DNA of 64,000 bases from AC-32 sp963715575 (GTDB lineage Bacteria > Actinomycetota > Thermoleophilia > Gaiellales > Gaiellaceae). Under the pieces are notes generated by a model. The model saw only the letters and a list, made by a program, of their open reading frames with translations, had not been told where the DNA came from and did not search any database. Positions 57,428-64,000 of the stretch are shown here, piece by piece. The translations under genes were made by a program, and so were the position numbers. The stretch's first letter is position 1, and the number at the start of each line of letters is the position of its first letter. The DNA is taken from NCBI GenBank assembly GCA_963715575.1, contig OY970250.1:930001-994000 (forward strand), given 5' to 3'.

Positions 57428-58650
57428 GCGATCCCGCAGACGCGCCGAGCGATCAGCGCGTACACCTGTGCCGTCTGGACGAGCCCTTCGATCTCCAGAT
57501 TCTCGCCGAGCTCGACGTCCATCAGCCCAGTGGAGGTGCCGTAGTTCACGGTCGGGATTCCGTAGCGGGTCAGCGCAGACGCGTCGCTGAACCAGCGAGT
57601 GACGTCCCGCTCCGGCTTGGCGCCGAACACGTTCTCGTGGGCCTCGTCGATCGCGGCGACGAGCTCGTGCCCCTCCTCGATCTCGGCCCCCGGCGCGGTC
57701 ACATAGACCTCGCCTTCGAGCCCATAGTCCGGGAACCGAGACGCGAGCGACCGCACCCACTCGAGCACCTCGCGGCGCGCAACCCCCAGCTGCTTCGCCG
57801 GCGGCACGCGCACGTCCAGGAAGATGTCGGTGTGATGCGGGGTGCGCGACACCCGCCAGCCGAAGCCGCCTTCGATCGCGCCGACGTTGACGATCGCCTT
57901 CGCGCCGCCGTAGGCGTTGGCCGGGTCGTCCTCCCAGGTCGGGATCCACTCCTGCACGGCCTCGAGCACGCGGTTGGCCCGCAGGATCGAGTTCCGGTCG
58001 CGCCTGCCCTCGCTGAAAGCCGTGTGGATGAAGTCGCCCTGGACGCGGATACGAAGCCACAGCGCTCCGAAGTGCCCGAGCACGACCTTGCCCTCGGTGG
58101 GCTCACCCAGCAGGCACATGTCCGCCACCCCGCCGTGGGTGACGAGGTACCGGGTACCGGCCGCGTAGCCGCGGTACTCGGCTCCCTGGGCGTTGCCGTG
58201 CTGCGCCTTCTCGATCTCGCCACAGACAGCCGCGACGAGCAGGTCGCCGCGCAGCCGCACTCCCGCGTCGAGCAGCGCGCGAACCGCTTCCACGTAGCAC
58301 GCCAGCGCGCCCTTCATGTTCGAGATCCCGAGCCCGTAGAGACGGCCGTCTCGGACGAACGGCTCCGGCTGGAAGCCCGGCACGTGCCGGAGCCACGGCT
58401 CACGCCCGGAGTACGACGTGTCCAGGTGGCCGTTGAACATCAGCGACGGCCCGCCGCCGGCGCCGGCCAGCGTGCCGAGCACGTTCGCGCGCCCCTCCTC
58501 GACCTGCTGCCACTGCACCTGCAGGCCGAGCTCCTCGAGGGTGGCCTGCACGAAGCGCGCCAGCTCCTCCTCGCTGCCCGTGAAGCTTGGGATCGAGATC
58601 GCCTGGCTCGCCCAGTCGACGAGCCGGTCGCGGTCGATCGAGACGCTCAT
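57424..58650 (-). CDS. M20-family peptidase/deacylase (ArgE/DapE-like)
   Basis: A 408-residue zinc hydrolase. MFNGHLDTSYSGREPW is the first metal motif (HxD), RLYGLGISNMKGALACYVEA the second (GxxxMKG, with Asn where Asp is usual), AAVCGEIEKAQHGNAQG the catalytic Glu region, and GTSTGLMDVE the C-terminal end. RDVTRWFSDASALTRYG is similar to acetylornithine deacetylases. The Asn at the bridging-Asp position (SNMKG versus DMKG) is unusual and may change metal binding. A role as N-acyl or N-carbamoyl hydrolase is likely. ATGA overlap with the LLM gene. Confidence 0.9.
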   Translation of the reverse strand: MSVSIDRDRLVDWASQAISIPSFTGSEEELARFVQATLEELGLQVQWQQVEEGRANVLGTLAGAGGGPSLMFNGHLDTSYSGREPWLRHVPGFQPEPFVRDGRLYGLGISNMKGALACYVEAVRALLDAGVRLRGDLLVAAVCGEIEKAQHGNAQGAEYRGYAAGTRYLVTHGGVADMCLLGEPTEGKVVLGHFGALWLRIRVQGDFIHTAFSEGRRDRNSILRANRVLEAVQEWIPTWEDDPANAYGGAKAIVNVGAIEGGFGWRVSRTPHHTDIFLDVRVPPAKQLGVARREVLEWVRSLASRFPDYGLEGEVYVTAPGAEIEEGHELVAAIDEAHENVFGAKPERDVTRWFSDASALTRYGIPTVNYGTSTGLMDVELGENLEIEGLVQTAQVYALIARRVCGIA

Positions 58651-59681
58651 CCGCGCACGGCCGGCAGGACCCGCTCGCCGAAGAGCCTGATCTGCTCGTG
58701 CCGCCGGTCGCCCCAGAGCTCGAGCATCACGTGGGTGCAGCCGGCCTCGCGATACTCCTCGATCGCGGCGATGCAGTCTTCGGGCGTGCCGGCGATCGGC
58801 TTGCACTTGTCGAGTAGCTCGTCGGTGACCTCGGCCTTCGCGGCCAGGCGCCCGCCGCGCTCCATCGCCTCGGCCACCGGTCGGATCTCGTCCTGTGTGA
58901 TCTCGGCGAGCTCGAGCAGCGTGTCGGCGGCGCCCTGGATGTTCTGCACCTTGTTCGCGAGATACATGCCGGCGATCTCACGCGCGCCGTCGCGGCCGGC
59001 GTCGCGGTCGCTCTCGTGGACCGAGGCGACGATCGTGCAGCCGATGTCGATGTCGCTCGCGACCTTTTCGCGCGTGTAGCGCACGAAGGCCGGCGTCGTG
59101 ATGGACGGCGTCAGACAGCCGTCGCCGATCTCGCCGGCGAGCGCCTGCATCTTCGGGGCCGTCGCCGCGACGTAGACCGGCGGCACCTCTCTGGGCGACT
59201 CGGCGGAGCTTTCGAGGGCCGGCACCGACGCGCTCCAGGTCGAGCCCTCGTACTCGAACGCCTCACCGCCGAGCACTCCCCGCGTGATCGCGACCGCGTC
59301 GCGCATCGGGCCGAGCGTCTTGTTGGTCTGCATCTGCGCGTTGTTGAGAAAGATCTTCGAGGTCCCAAAGCCGAGGATGAAGCGTCCGGGCCCGGCTGCC
59401 TCCTGCACCACCCGCGCGTCCATCGCTACCTGCACGGGGTGCCGCGTGAACGGCGAGATGATCCCCCAGCCGATCGTCAGCCGCTCCGTCTCCCGCGCGA
59501 TCACTGCCGAGCTGACGGTCGAGGAGCGTGCCTCCATCCCGTGCTTGCGCCACCACGGGTAGGCCTCGGCCAGCCAGATCGTGTCCAGGCCCGCCTCGTC
59601 CATCGCCTGCGCCGAGGCCACCATCTCGTCGAGTGGCTCCATGGTCAGCTGCATGACCCCGATCCGAAACGGTGGGGGCAC
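58647..59681 (-). CDS. LLM-class flavin-dependent oxidoreductase
   Basis: A 344-residue luciferase-like protein (F420- or FMN-dependent). FRIGVMQLTMEPLDEMVASA, GLDTIWLAEAYPWW, ERLTIGWGIISPFTRHPVQV, RFILGFGTS and VPPVYVAATAPKMQALAGEI form the bacterial-luciferase barrel. Actinobacterial members include F420-dependent reductases and monooxygenases that open rings. GTG 59681 shares one base with the coxG stop (TAGTG). In this operon it probably oxidises the product of the molybdenum hydroxylase. Confidence 0.93.
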   Translation of the reverse strand: MPPPFRIGVMQLTMEPLDEMVASAQAMDEAGLDTIWLAEAYPWWRKHGMEARSSTVSSAVIARETERLTIGWGIISPFTRHPVQVAMDARVVQEAAGPGRFILGFGTSKIFLNNAQMQTNKTLGPMRDAVAITRGVLGGEAFEYEGSTWSASVPALESSAESPREVPPVYVAATAPKMQALAGEIGDGCLTPSITTPAFVRYTREKVASDIDIGCTIVASVHESDRDAGRDGAREIAGMYLANKVQNIQGAADTLLELAEITQDEIRPVAEAMERGGRLAAKAEVTDELLDKCKPIAGTPEDCIAAIEEYREAGCTHVMLELWGDRRHEQIRLFGERVLPAVRG

Positions 59682-60133
59682 TAGCCCGCGGCCTGAGCCT
59701 GCTTGACCTGCTCGTCGAGCGCCGCCAGCACGTGCTGGACTTGCTGGTTGACGATCGGCTGGAGCACGCGCTGGCCCATCGAGCCGACGGGACCGGCGAT
59801 GCGCACGTCGGCCTCCCAGTCCATCTTCGTCCCGCCTCCCTCGTCGCTGAGGTTGAACGCGGTGGTCATGCTCAGGATCGCGCCGACGCCGTTGCCCTTG
59901 ATCGCGAGCCGCGCGAACTCGGGCTCGCGCTCCTCGGTCTTCTCCATGTCCATCGTCATGCCGAGCGTGCCGAGGCCGAGCGGGATCTTCACGTTGGCAC
60001 GCCAACGGCGCTCGTCCTGGACGTCGAAGCTCTCGACACCGGGCATCGTGGCCGCCATCGACGCCGGGTCGTTGAGAACGTGCCAGACGGCGGCGCGCGG
60101 CGCGGAGAACATCCGCTCGCCGGCGACCCTCAA
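59681..60133 (-). CDS. coxG: CoxG-family (SRPBCC) accessory protein
   Basis: A 150-residue SRPBCC-fold protein: VAGERMFSAPRAAVWHVLND, AATMPGVESFDVQDE and GGTKMDWEADVRIAGPVGSM are the CoxG hallmarks. CoxG helps membrane association of CO-dehydrogenase-like molybdenum enzymes; here it accompanies a non-CO enzyme. The start TTG 60133 overlaps the large-subunit stop (TTGA). The C-terminal membrane-anchor helix of some CoxG proteins is absent. Confidence 0.92.
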   Translation of the reverse strand: MRVAGERMFSAPRAAVWHVLNDPASMAATMPGVESFDVQDERRWRANVKIPLGLGTLGMTMDMEKTEEREPEFARLAIKGNGVGAILSMTTAFNLSDEGGGTKMDWEADVRIAGPVGSMGQRVLQPIVNQQVQHVLAALDEQVKQAQAAG

Positions 60134-62604
60134 CGGGACTCCACCGCGATCCGCTTCCGGCTCTCGTCGGGATCGGAGAGCAGCTCCCAGACGCGGTGGT
60201 ACGGGTTGGAGCTGTCATAGACGATCGGCTTCCCGCGCGAGCTCAGCGCGTCTTGCAGCGCGGCGCAGAGAGCGTGGATCCCGGCGCCGCCGCCCTCGCC
60301 CATGCCCTTCGTGCCCAGCGAGGTGAAGGGCGACGGGCTCTCCACGTTGCCCGTCTTGAGCGGCGGCATGTCGAGCGCGTGGGGGACGTGGTAGTCGTAG
60401 AAGTTGGGCGTCAGCAGGTTCCCGTCCTCGTCGTAGGTGAAGGTCTCGTGCGTCGCCGCGCCGATCGCCTGCGCGGTTGCGCCCATCACCTGGCCCTCCA
60501 CGACCTGCGGGTTGATCCGCTTGCCGCAGTCGTCGACCGCCGCGTAGTCGACGATCTCGTAGACGCCGGTCTCGGGATCGACCTCGACGACCGCGGCGTG
60601 CACCTGGGCGGCGTAGGTGAGCGTCAGGTTGCCGTACTTGCGCTCGACGTCCGGCGGGTCGAACGGGGGCCGGTAGACGTAGCGGCAATTGAGGGTGACG
60701 TCGAGGTCTTCGGGCAGCCCGGCGTTGTTGGCGTTGATGATCGCCCCGAGTGCCATGAACGGCAGTGCGGCCTCGGGATTGGCCTTCATCCGCGCCTGGC
60801 CCTCGGCCAGCTCGATGTCGTCGGTCGAGCAGCCGAGCACGACCGAGGCCAGCTTCTTCATCTCCTCGGCGAGCATCTCGGTCGCGCCCTTCACCGCGCC
60901 CAGGCCGGTCACGGCGAACTGGCTCGCATACGTGCCCGAGAAGCCGGCGTGCGAGTTCCAGTAGGAGTCGTGCCCGGCGCGGACGTTCACGTCGTCGACC
61001 GAGCAGCCGAGGATGTCGGCCACGACCTGGGCGGCGGTCGTCTCGTGGCTCTGGCCCTGCGGCGTCGTGCCGAGCGTGACCACGATCTCGCCGAAGATGT
61101 CGAGCTTGACGGTCGCGACCTCGTTGTTCCCGGAGAACTGCAGCTCCGGGTTGATCAGGCGCGACTGCCCGAAGTTGTTCGTGCCGGAATCGAGCGTCGA
61201 GCCGATCCCGAGACCGAGGAGCTTCCCGCGCGACTCCGCGTCGGCGCGCTTCGACTCCAGCTCGTCGTAGCCGATCAGGTCGAGCGCGGTGTCGAGCATC
61301 TTCGCGTAGTCGCCCGAGTCGTAGACGCAGCCGTTCGGCGTCTCGTAGGGCATCTCGTCGGAGCGGATGTAGTTGCGCTTGCGCACCTCGACCGGGTCGA
61401 GCCCGAGCTCGTGGGCGACGATGTCGATCACGCGCTCGGTGAACCAGAGGTGCTGCATGCGCGAGTAGCCGCGGTTCGGCGAGACCGGCGCCTTGTTGGT
61501 GACGACCTGCTTGAAGTCGAGCCGGATGTGCCGCCAGCGGTACATGCCGGGCGTGACCTGCGCCCAGATCACGCCGCCGAGCGGCTCGTAGCGCAGCCAG
61601 GCGCCGGCGTCGTCGAGCGCGGTCGTGCGGAAGCCGAGCAGCGTGCCGTCCTCCTTGACCGCGACCTCGGTGTCCTGGAACCAGCGCTCGTTGCCGTGCG
61701 ACATCGAGAGGTGGAAGTCCGTCCGCCACTCGGTCCACTGCACCGGCCGGCGCAGCTTGCGCGCGAGCAGGCAGCACGCGACGAGCTGCGGGTGCGAGGT
61801 GATCTTGTTGCCGAAGCCGCCGCCGATGTCCTGCGTGACGAAGCGGAGCTTGTCGAGCCCGACCCGCATCGCCGGCCCCATCATGATCGCGGCGAAGCCG
61901 GGGAACTGGTTGTTCGTGATGATCGTCCACTGCCCCGTTCCCTTGTTGAACTCGACGAGCGCGCCGTTGCACTCGAGCGGCGTCGAGTTGAAGCGGTCGA
62001 AGTGCAGCTCGGAGATCTTGAGCACCCGATCTGCCTCGGCGAACGCCTGCTCGAGGTCGCCCCACTCGTAGACGCCCTCCCAGGTCAGGTTCGTGCCGGC
62101 CTCGTCGTGCAGCAGCGGGGCGCCGTCGGCGAGAGCCTCGCGCGCGTCGGTCAGGACGGCCAGCGGCTCGTAGTCGACCTCGACCAGCTCCGAGGCGTCA
62201 CGGGCGGTTTCGCGCGTCGTCGCCACGACCGCGGCCACCGGCTCGCCCACGAAGCGGGCCTTGCCGACGGCTAGGCAGTAGTCCTTCAGGTGCGCGCCCG
62301 GCGGGGAGGAGATCTGGAAGAACGGGTCGGTCAGCAGCGCGACCTCGTCCCCGGTGAGCGTGCCGAGCACTCCGGGATGCTCGAGCGCCTTCGAGACGTC
62401 GACCGAGCGGATCTTGGCGTGCGCGTACGGCGAGCGGACGAAGTGGACGTAGCCCATGTTGTGGCGCTTGACGTCGTCGAAGAAAACGCCCTCGCCCTGC
62501 ACCAGCCGCTTGTCCTCCTTGCGCGGCACGTTCTGCCCCGCGTAGCCGGGCTTCGTCTGGGTCCGCTCGACGACGACCGGCTCGGCGACCGTCGTCTCTG
62601 TCAC
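60130..62604 (-). CDS. Molybdenum hydroxylase large subunit (xanthine dehydrogenase/CoxL family)
   Basis: An 824-residue Mo-pterin subunit. VGEPVAAVVATTRETARDAS starts the first domain; TQDIGGGFGNKI and TTPQGQSHETTAAQVVADIL are cofactor-binding stretches; and MGEGGGAGIHALCAAL contains the catalytic glutamate. The active-site loop reads PNRGYSRMQHLW where CO dehydrogenase has AYRCSFR (form I) or AYRGAGR (form II), so it should not be called CoxL. It hydroxylates an unknown N-heterocycle or aldehyde. Start GTG 62604, GTGA overlap with the small subunit. Confidence 0.94.
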   Translation of the reverse strand: MTETTVAEPVVVERTQTKPGYAGQNVPRKEDKRLVQGEGVFFDDVKRHNMGYVHFVRSPYAHAKIRSVDVSKALEHPGVLGTLTGDEVALLTDPFFQISSPPGAHLKDYCLAVGKARFVGEPVAAVVATTRETARDASELVEVDYEPLAVLTDAREALADGAPLLHDEAGTNLTWEGVYEWGDLEQAFAEADRVLKISELHFDRFNSTPLECNGALVEFNKGTGQWTIITNNQFPGFAAIMMGPAMRVGLDKLRFVTQDIGGGFGNKITSHPQLVACCLLARKLRRPVQWTEWRTDFHLSMSHGNERWFQDTEVAVKEDGTLLGFRTTALDDAGAWLRYEPLGGVIWAQVTPGMYRWRHIRLDFKQVVTNKAPVSPNRGYSRMQHLWFTERVIDIVAHELGLDPVEVRKRNYIRSDEMPYETPNGCVYDSGDYAKMLDTALDLIGYDELESKRADAESRGKLLGLGIGSTLDSGTNNFGQSRLINPELQFSGNNEVATVKLDIFGEIVVTLGTTPQGQSHETTAAQVVADILGCSVDDVNVRAGHDSYWNSHAGFSGTYASQFAVTGLGAVKGATEMLAEEMKKLASVVLGCSTDDIELAEGQARMKANPEAALPFMALGAIINANNAGLPEDLDVTLNCRYVYRPPFDPPDVERKYGNLTLTYAAQVHAAVVEVDPETGVYEIVDYAAVDDCGKRINPQVVEGQVMGATAQAIGAATHETFTYDEDGNLLTPNFYDYHVPHALDMPPLKTGNVESPSPFTSLGTKGMGEGGGAGIHALCAALQDALSSRGKPIVYDSSNPYHRVWELLSDPDESRKRIAVESR

Positions 62605-63086
62605 TCGCCGACCTCCTGGCCGGCGGCCGCCTTGACCGCCTTGAAGATGTTCCAGTAGCCCGTGCAGCGGCAGATGTTCCCCTGGATCGCCTTCGCGATC
62701 TCCTCGTCGCTGGGGCTCGGGTTCTCGCGCAGCAGCGCGGTCGCGCTCATCAGCATCCCGGGCGTGCAGTAGCCGCACTGGAGGGCGTGGTGGTCGCTGA
62801 AGGCCTGCTGCAGCGGGCTGAGCTCGTCTTCTCGCGCGAGCGCCTCGACGGTCTCGATCGACGAGCCGTCCACCTGCACCGCGAGCACCATGCAGCTCTT
62901 CACGAGCGTGCCGTCGAGAATCACGCTGCACGCCCCGCAGTTGCCGGTGTCGCAGCCGACGTGCGATCCGGTCAGGTCGAGGTCGTCGCGCAGGAAGTGA
63001 ATCAGGAGCCGCCGAGCCTCGACCTCGCGCTCGTAGGTCGTGCCGTTCACCTCGACGCCGACGGTCTGCGAGGTGACGACGTCCAT
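62601..63086 (-). CDS. Molybdenum hydroxylase small subunit, two [2Fe-2S] clusters
   Basis: A 161-residue ferredoxin-like subunit. VGCDTGNCGACSVILDG with the following KSC holds the plant-type cluster; the ALQCGYCTPGMLMSATALLR and NICRCTGYWNIFKAVK segments hold the second. It passes electrons from the molybdenum site to the FAD subunit. ATG 63086 shares one base with the FAD-subunit stop; TTG 63089 would give a TTGA overlap. AAGGGAAG precedes it. Confidence 0.96.
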   Translation of the reverse strand: MDVVTSQTVGVEVNGTTYEREVEARRLLIHFLRDDLDLTGSHVGCDTGNCGACSVILDGTLVKSCMVLAVQVDGSSIETVEALAREDELSPLQQAFSDHHALQCGYCTPGMLMSATALLRENPSPSDEEIAKAIQGNICRCTGYWNIFKAVKAAAGQEVGE

Positions 63087-63889
63087 CAACTTCCCTTCCC
63101 GGCTTGCTCCACCGCGCGGGCGGCGACGACCTCCGCGAGGTGACGGCGGTACTCGGACGAGGCGTGCACGTCGGACGGTGGGTCGATTCCCGAGTCCCGC
63201 ACGGCGCCTCGGACGGCCTCCGCGTCCGGAGAGGCGGGCTCGACCACGACGGGTGTCGCGCCGACGCAGCCGAGCGCGACCCGGACGCCGCCGTTCAGCG
63301 AGGCGGCCGCGTTCACGATGCAGGTCCCGTCCACGCCGATCGGCACGGAGGCGAAGCCGTCGCTGCGGCCCGCGGGAACCGTGATCTTCGTCAGCAGCTC
63401 GCCCGGCCCCGCGGCGGTCATGTAGACGCCGAGGAAGAAGTCCTGCGCCGGCACGGTCCGCTCGCCGCCGGGGCCGGCGACCGTGAAGTCGGCGCCGAGC
63501 GCCACGAGCAGCGGCGGCAGGTGGTTCGTCGGGTCGCTGGAGCAGACGTTGCCGCCGACGGTGCCGCGGTTGCGCACCTGCACGTCTGCAATCTGGGAGC
63601 AGACCGCCCCGAGGATGGGCCGCGCCCGCGCTTCGGACGAGGCGATCAGCTCGCTGTAGGTCACCATCGCGCCCAGCTCGAGGGTGCCGTCCCCGGAGAG
63701 CTCGATCCCCTTCAGCTCGGGGATCCCGGCGAGGTCGACGAGCACGTCGGGGGCCGCTGCGCGGGCCTTCATCACGTTGACCAGGGTCTGTCCACCGGCG
63801 AGGGCGCGGGCGCCGGGGTAGTCCGCCAGTACCCCCAGTGCCTGCTCGAGCGTCGCCGGCCGCGCGTACCCCACCTCGCTCAGCAGCAT
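63086..63889 (-). CDS. Molybdenum hydroxylase FAD-binding subunit
   Basis: A 267-residue FAD subunit (CoxM/NdhF/HcrB type). ARALAGGQTLVNVMKAR is the first FAD loop, VQVRNRGTVGGNVCSSDPTN the second, and SIGxxxA-like DGFASVPIGVDGTCIV the third. The C-terminal domain is typical. First gene of the operon 63889 to 56558; the ATG follows a TACGAT box by seven bases and a TTGCAG -35-like site stands 18 bases further. Confidence 0.95.
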   Translation of the reverse strand: MLLSEVGYARPATLEQALGVLADYPGARALAGGQTLVNVMKARAAAPDVLVDLAGIPELKGIELSGDGTLELGAMVTYSELIASSEARARPILGAVCSQIADVQVRNRGTVGGNVCSSDPTNHLPPLLVALGADFTVAGPGGERTVPAQDFFLGVYMTAAGPGELLTKITVPAGRSDGFASVPIGVDGTCIVNAAASLNGGVRVALGCVGATPVVVEPASPDAEAVRGAVRDSGIDPPSDVHASSEYRRHLAEVVAARAVEQAGKGS

Positions 63890-63896
63890 GGCCGCA

Positions 63897-63926
63897 ATCG
63901 TACGCGGAGGCGCCGCGCGCCTGCAA
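63897..63926 (-). promoter_or_regulatory. Promoter of the molybdenum-hydroxylase operon (predicted leaderless)
   Basis: Minus strand: TTGCAG (63921-63926), an 18-base spacer, TACGAT (63897-63902), then seven bases to ATG 63889. It is the only leaderless-type promoter here with a fair -35 box. Confidence 0.65.
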
Positions 63927-63949
63927 CGCCTAGCCGCCGGGGGTGGCGC

Positions 63950-64000
63950 TCACCAGATCGATCGCAGAAGCTCCGCGACCTCCTGGGGAGTTGCAGGACG
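63950..64000 (-). CDS. Possible 3' end of an upstream gene
   Basis: The minus strand reads RPATPQEVAELLRSIW and then TGA at 63950-63952, a protein-like helix with PxEVAELLR, seen in many families. A second frame reads to a TAG at 63930. There is too little sequence to assign a family or to be sure of the frame. Confidence 0.3.
   Translation of the reverse strand, partial: RPATPQEVAELLRSIW

Noticed and set aside
60196..62274. 692-codon open frame on the plus strand
   Set aside because: Antisense to the molybdenum hydroxylase large subunit, which has clear cofactor motifs; the plus-strand translation has none.
60130..63889. Aerobic carbon monoxide dehydrogenase
   Set aside because: Subunit set and CoxG fit, but the large subunit lacks both known CoxL active-site loops, and the neighbours are ring-degradation enzymes.
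1..64000. tRNA, rRNA, CRISPR arrays, insertion sequences, phage genes
   Set aside because: No tRNA-like TPsiC arms in gaps, no regularly spaced repeats and no transposase or integrase motifs were seen; gaps are too short to hide them.

Overview
The window is very GC-rich and packed with genes, and its gene content is actinobacterial: class I two-subunit fumarase, F420-type LLM flavoenzyme, SBP/Liv transporters, many GTG starts. I infer an actinobacterium, plausibly class Thermoleophilia; no marker gene in the window proves this. I found 63 protein genes, one possible gene end at the right edge, and no rRNA, tRNA, CRISPR array or insertion sequence. No gap exceeds about 130 bases.

Region 1 (1-25166) is a surface-glycan locus. 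Twelve minus-strand genes (12999 down to 1) run with 1-11 base overlaps at nearly every junction: FemAB-like transferase, phosphoglycosyl transferase, three GT4 and one GT2 glycosyltransferases, an O-antigen ligase/polymerase, a large GT-C-like membrane protein, a flippase-like membrane protein and three ATP-grasp proteins, one of them degenerate. A second part (13024-25166) adds an eIF2B-type sugar-phosphate isomerase-like gene, a lipoprotein, two NAD-dependent epimerases, a fourth ATP-grasp protein, another glycosyltransferase, a peptide-binding lipoprotein, two secreted FlgD/Ig-type proteins, a Wzx-like flippase and a second O-antigen ligase. The flippase and ligase genes collide tail to tail with a 303-base antisense overlap.

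Region 2 (25189-31939) is one minus-strand operon and the most interesting part. It joins a fumarate-reductase/aspartate-oxidase-like flavoprotein, both subunits of a class I fumarase-type hydratase, phosphosulfolactate synthase (comA), [4Fe-4S] APS reductase (cysH), APS kinase (cysC), ATP sulfurylase (sat) and a TauE/SafE-type anion exporter. No sulfite reductase is present. I propose a pathway from sulfate through sulfite to a C3 sulfonate, followed by hydratase and reductase chemistry and export.

Region 3 (31999-44132) holds a methyltransferase, a pilin-like protein, a three-gene operon resembling eutB-eutC plus an aldo/keto reductase, and divergent to it tryptophan 2,3-dioxygenase, a bicupin, a complete Liv ABC transporter (livJHMGF) and a class V aminotransferase-fold enzyme.

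Region 4 (44129-63902), all minus strand, is catabolic: a second Liv transporter (order J-G-F-H-M) flanked on both sides by M24-family and ketopantoate-reductase-like paralogues, an alpha-isopropylmalate/homocitrate synthase-like enzyme, a phytoene-desaturase-like oxidoreductase and a TIM-barrel isomerase. Upstream of these is an operon with a three-subunit molybdenum hydroxylase, CoxG, an LLM flavoenzyme, an M20 hydrolase and a fumarylacetoacetase-family enzyme. This looks like uptake and breakdown of a nitrogen-containing organic compound, which I cannot identify.

Two expression features recur. Operon-leading genes often carry a TANNNT -10 box only 6-9 bases before the start codon, which predicts leaderless mRNAs. 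Inside operons, genes are coupled by NTGA overlaps in which ATG, GTG, TTG and apparently CTG all serve as starts.
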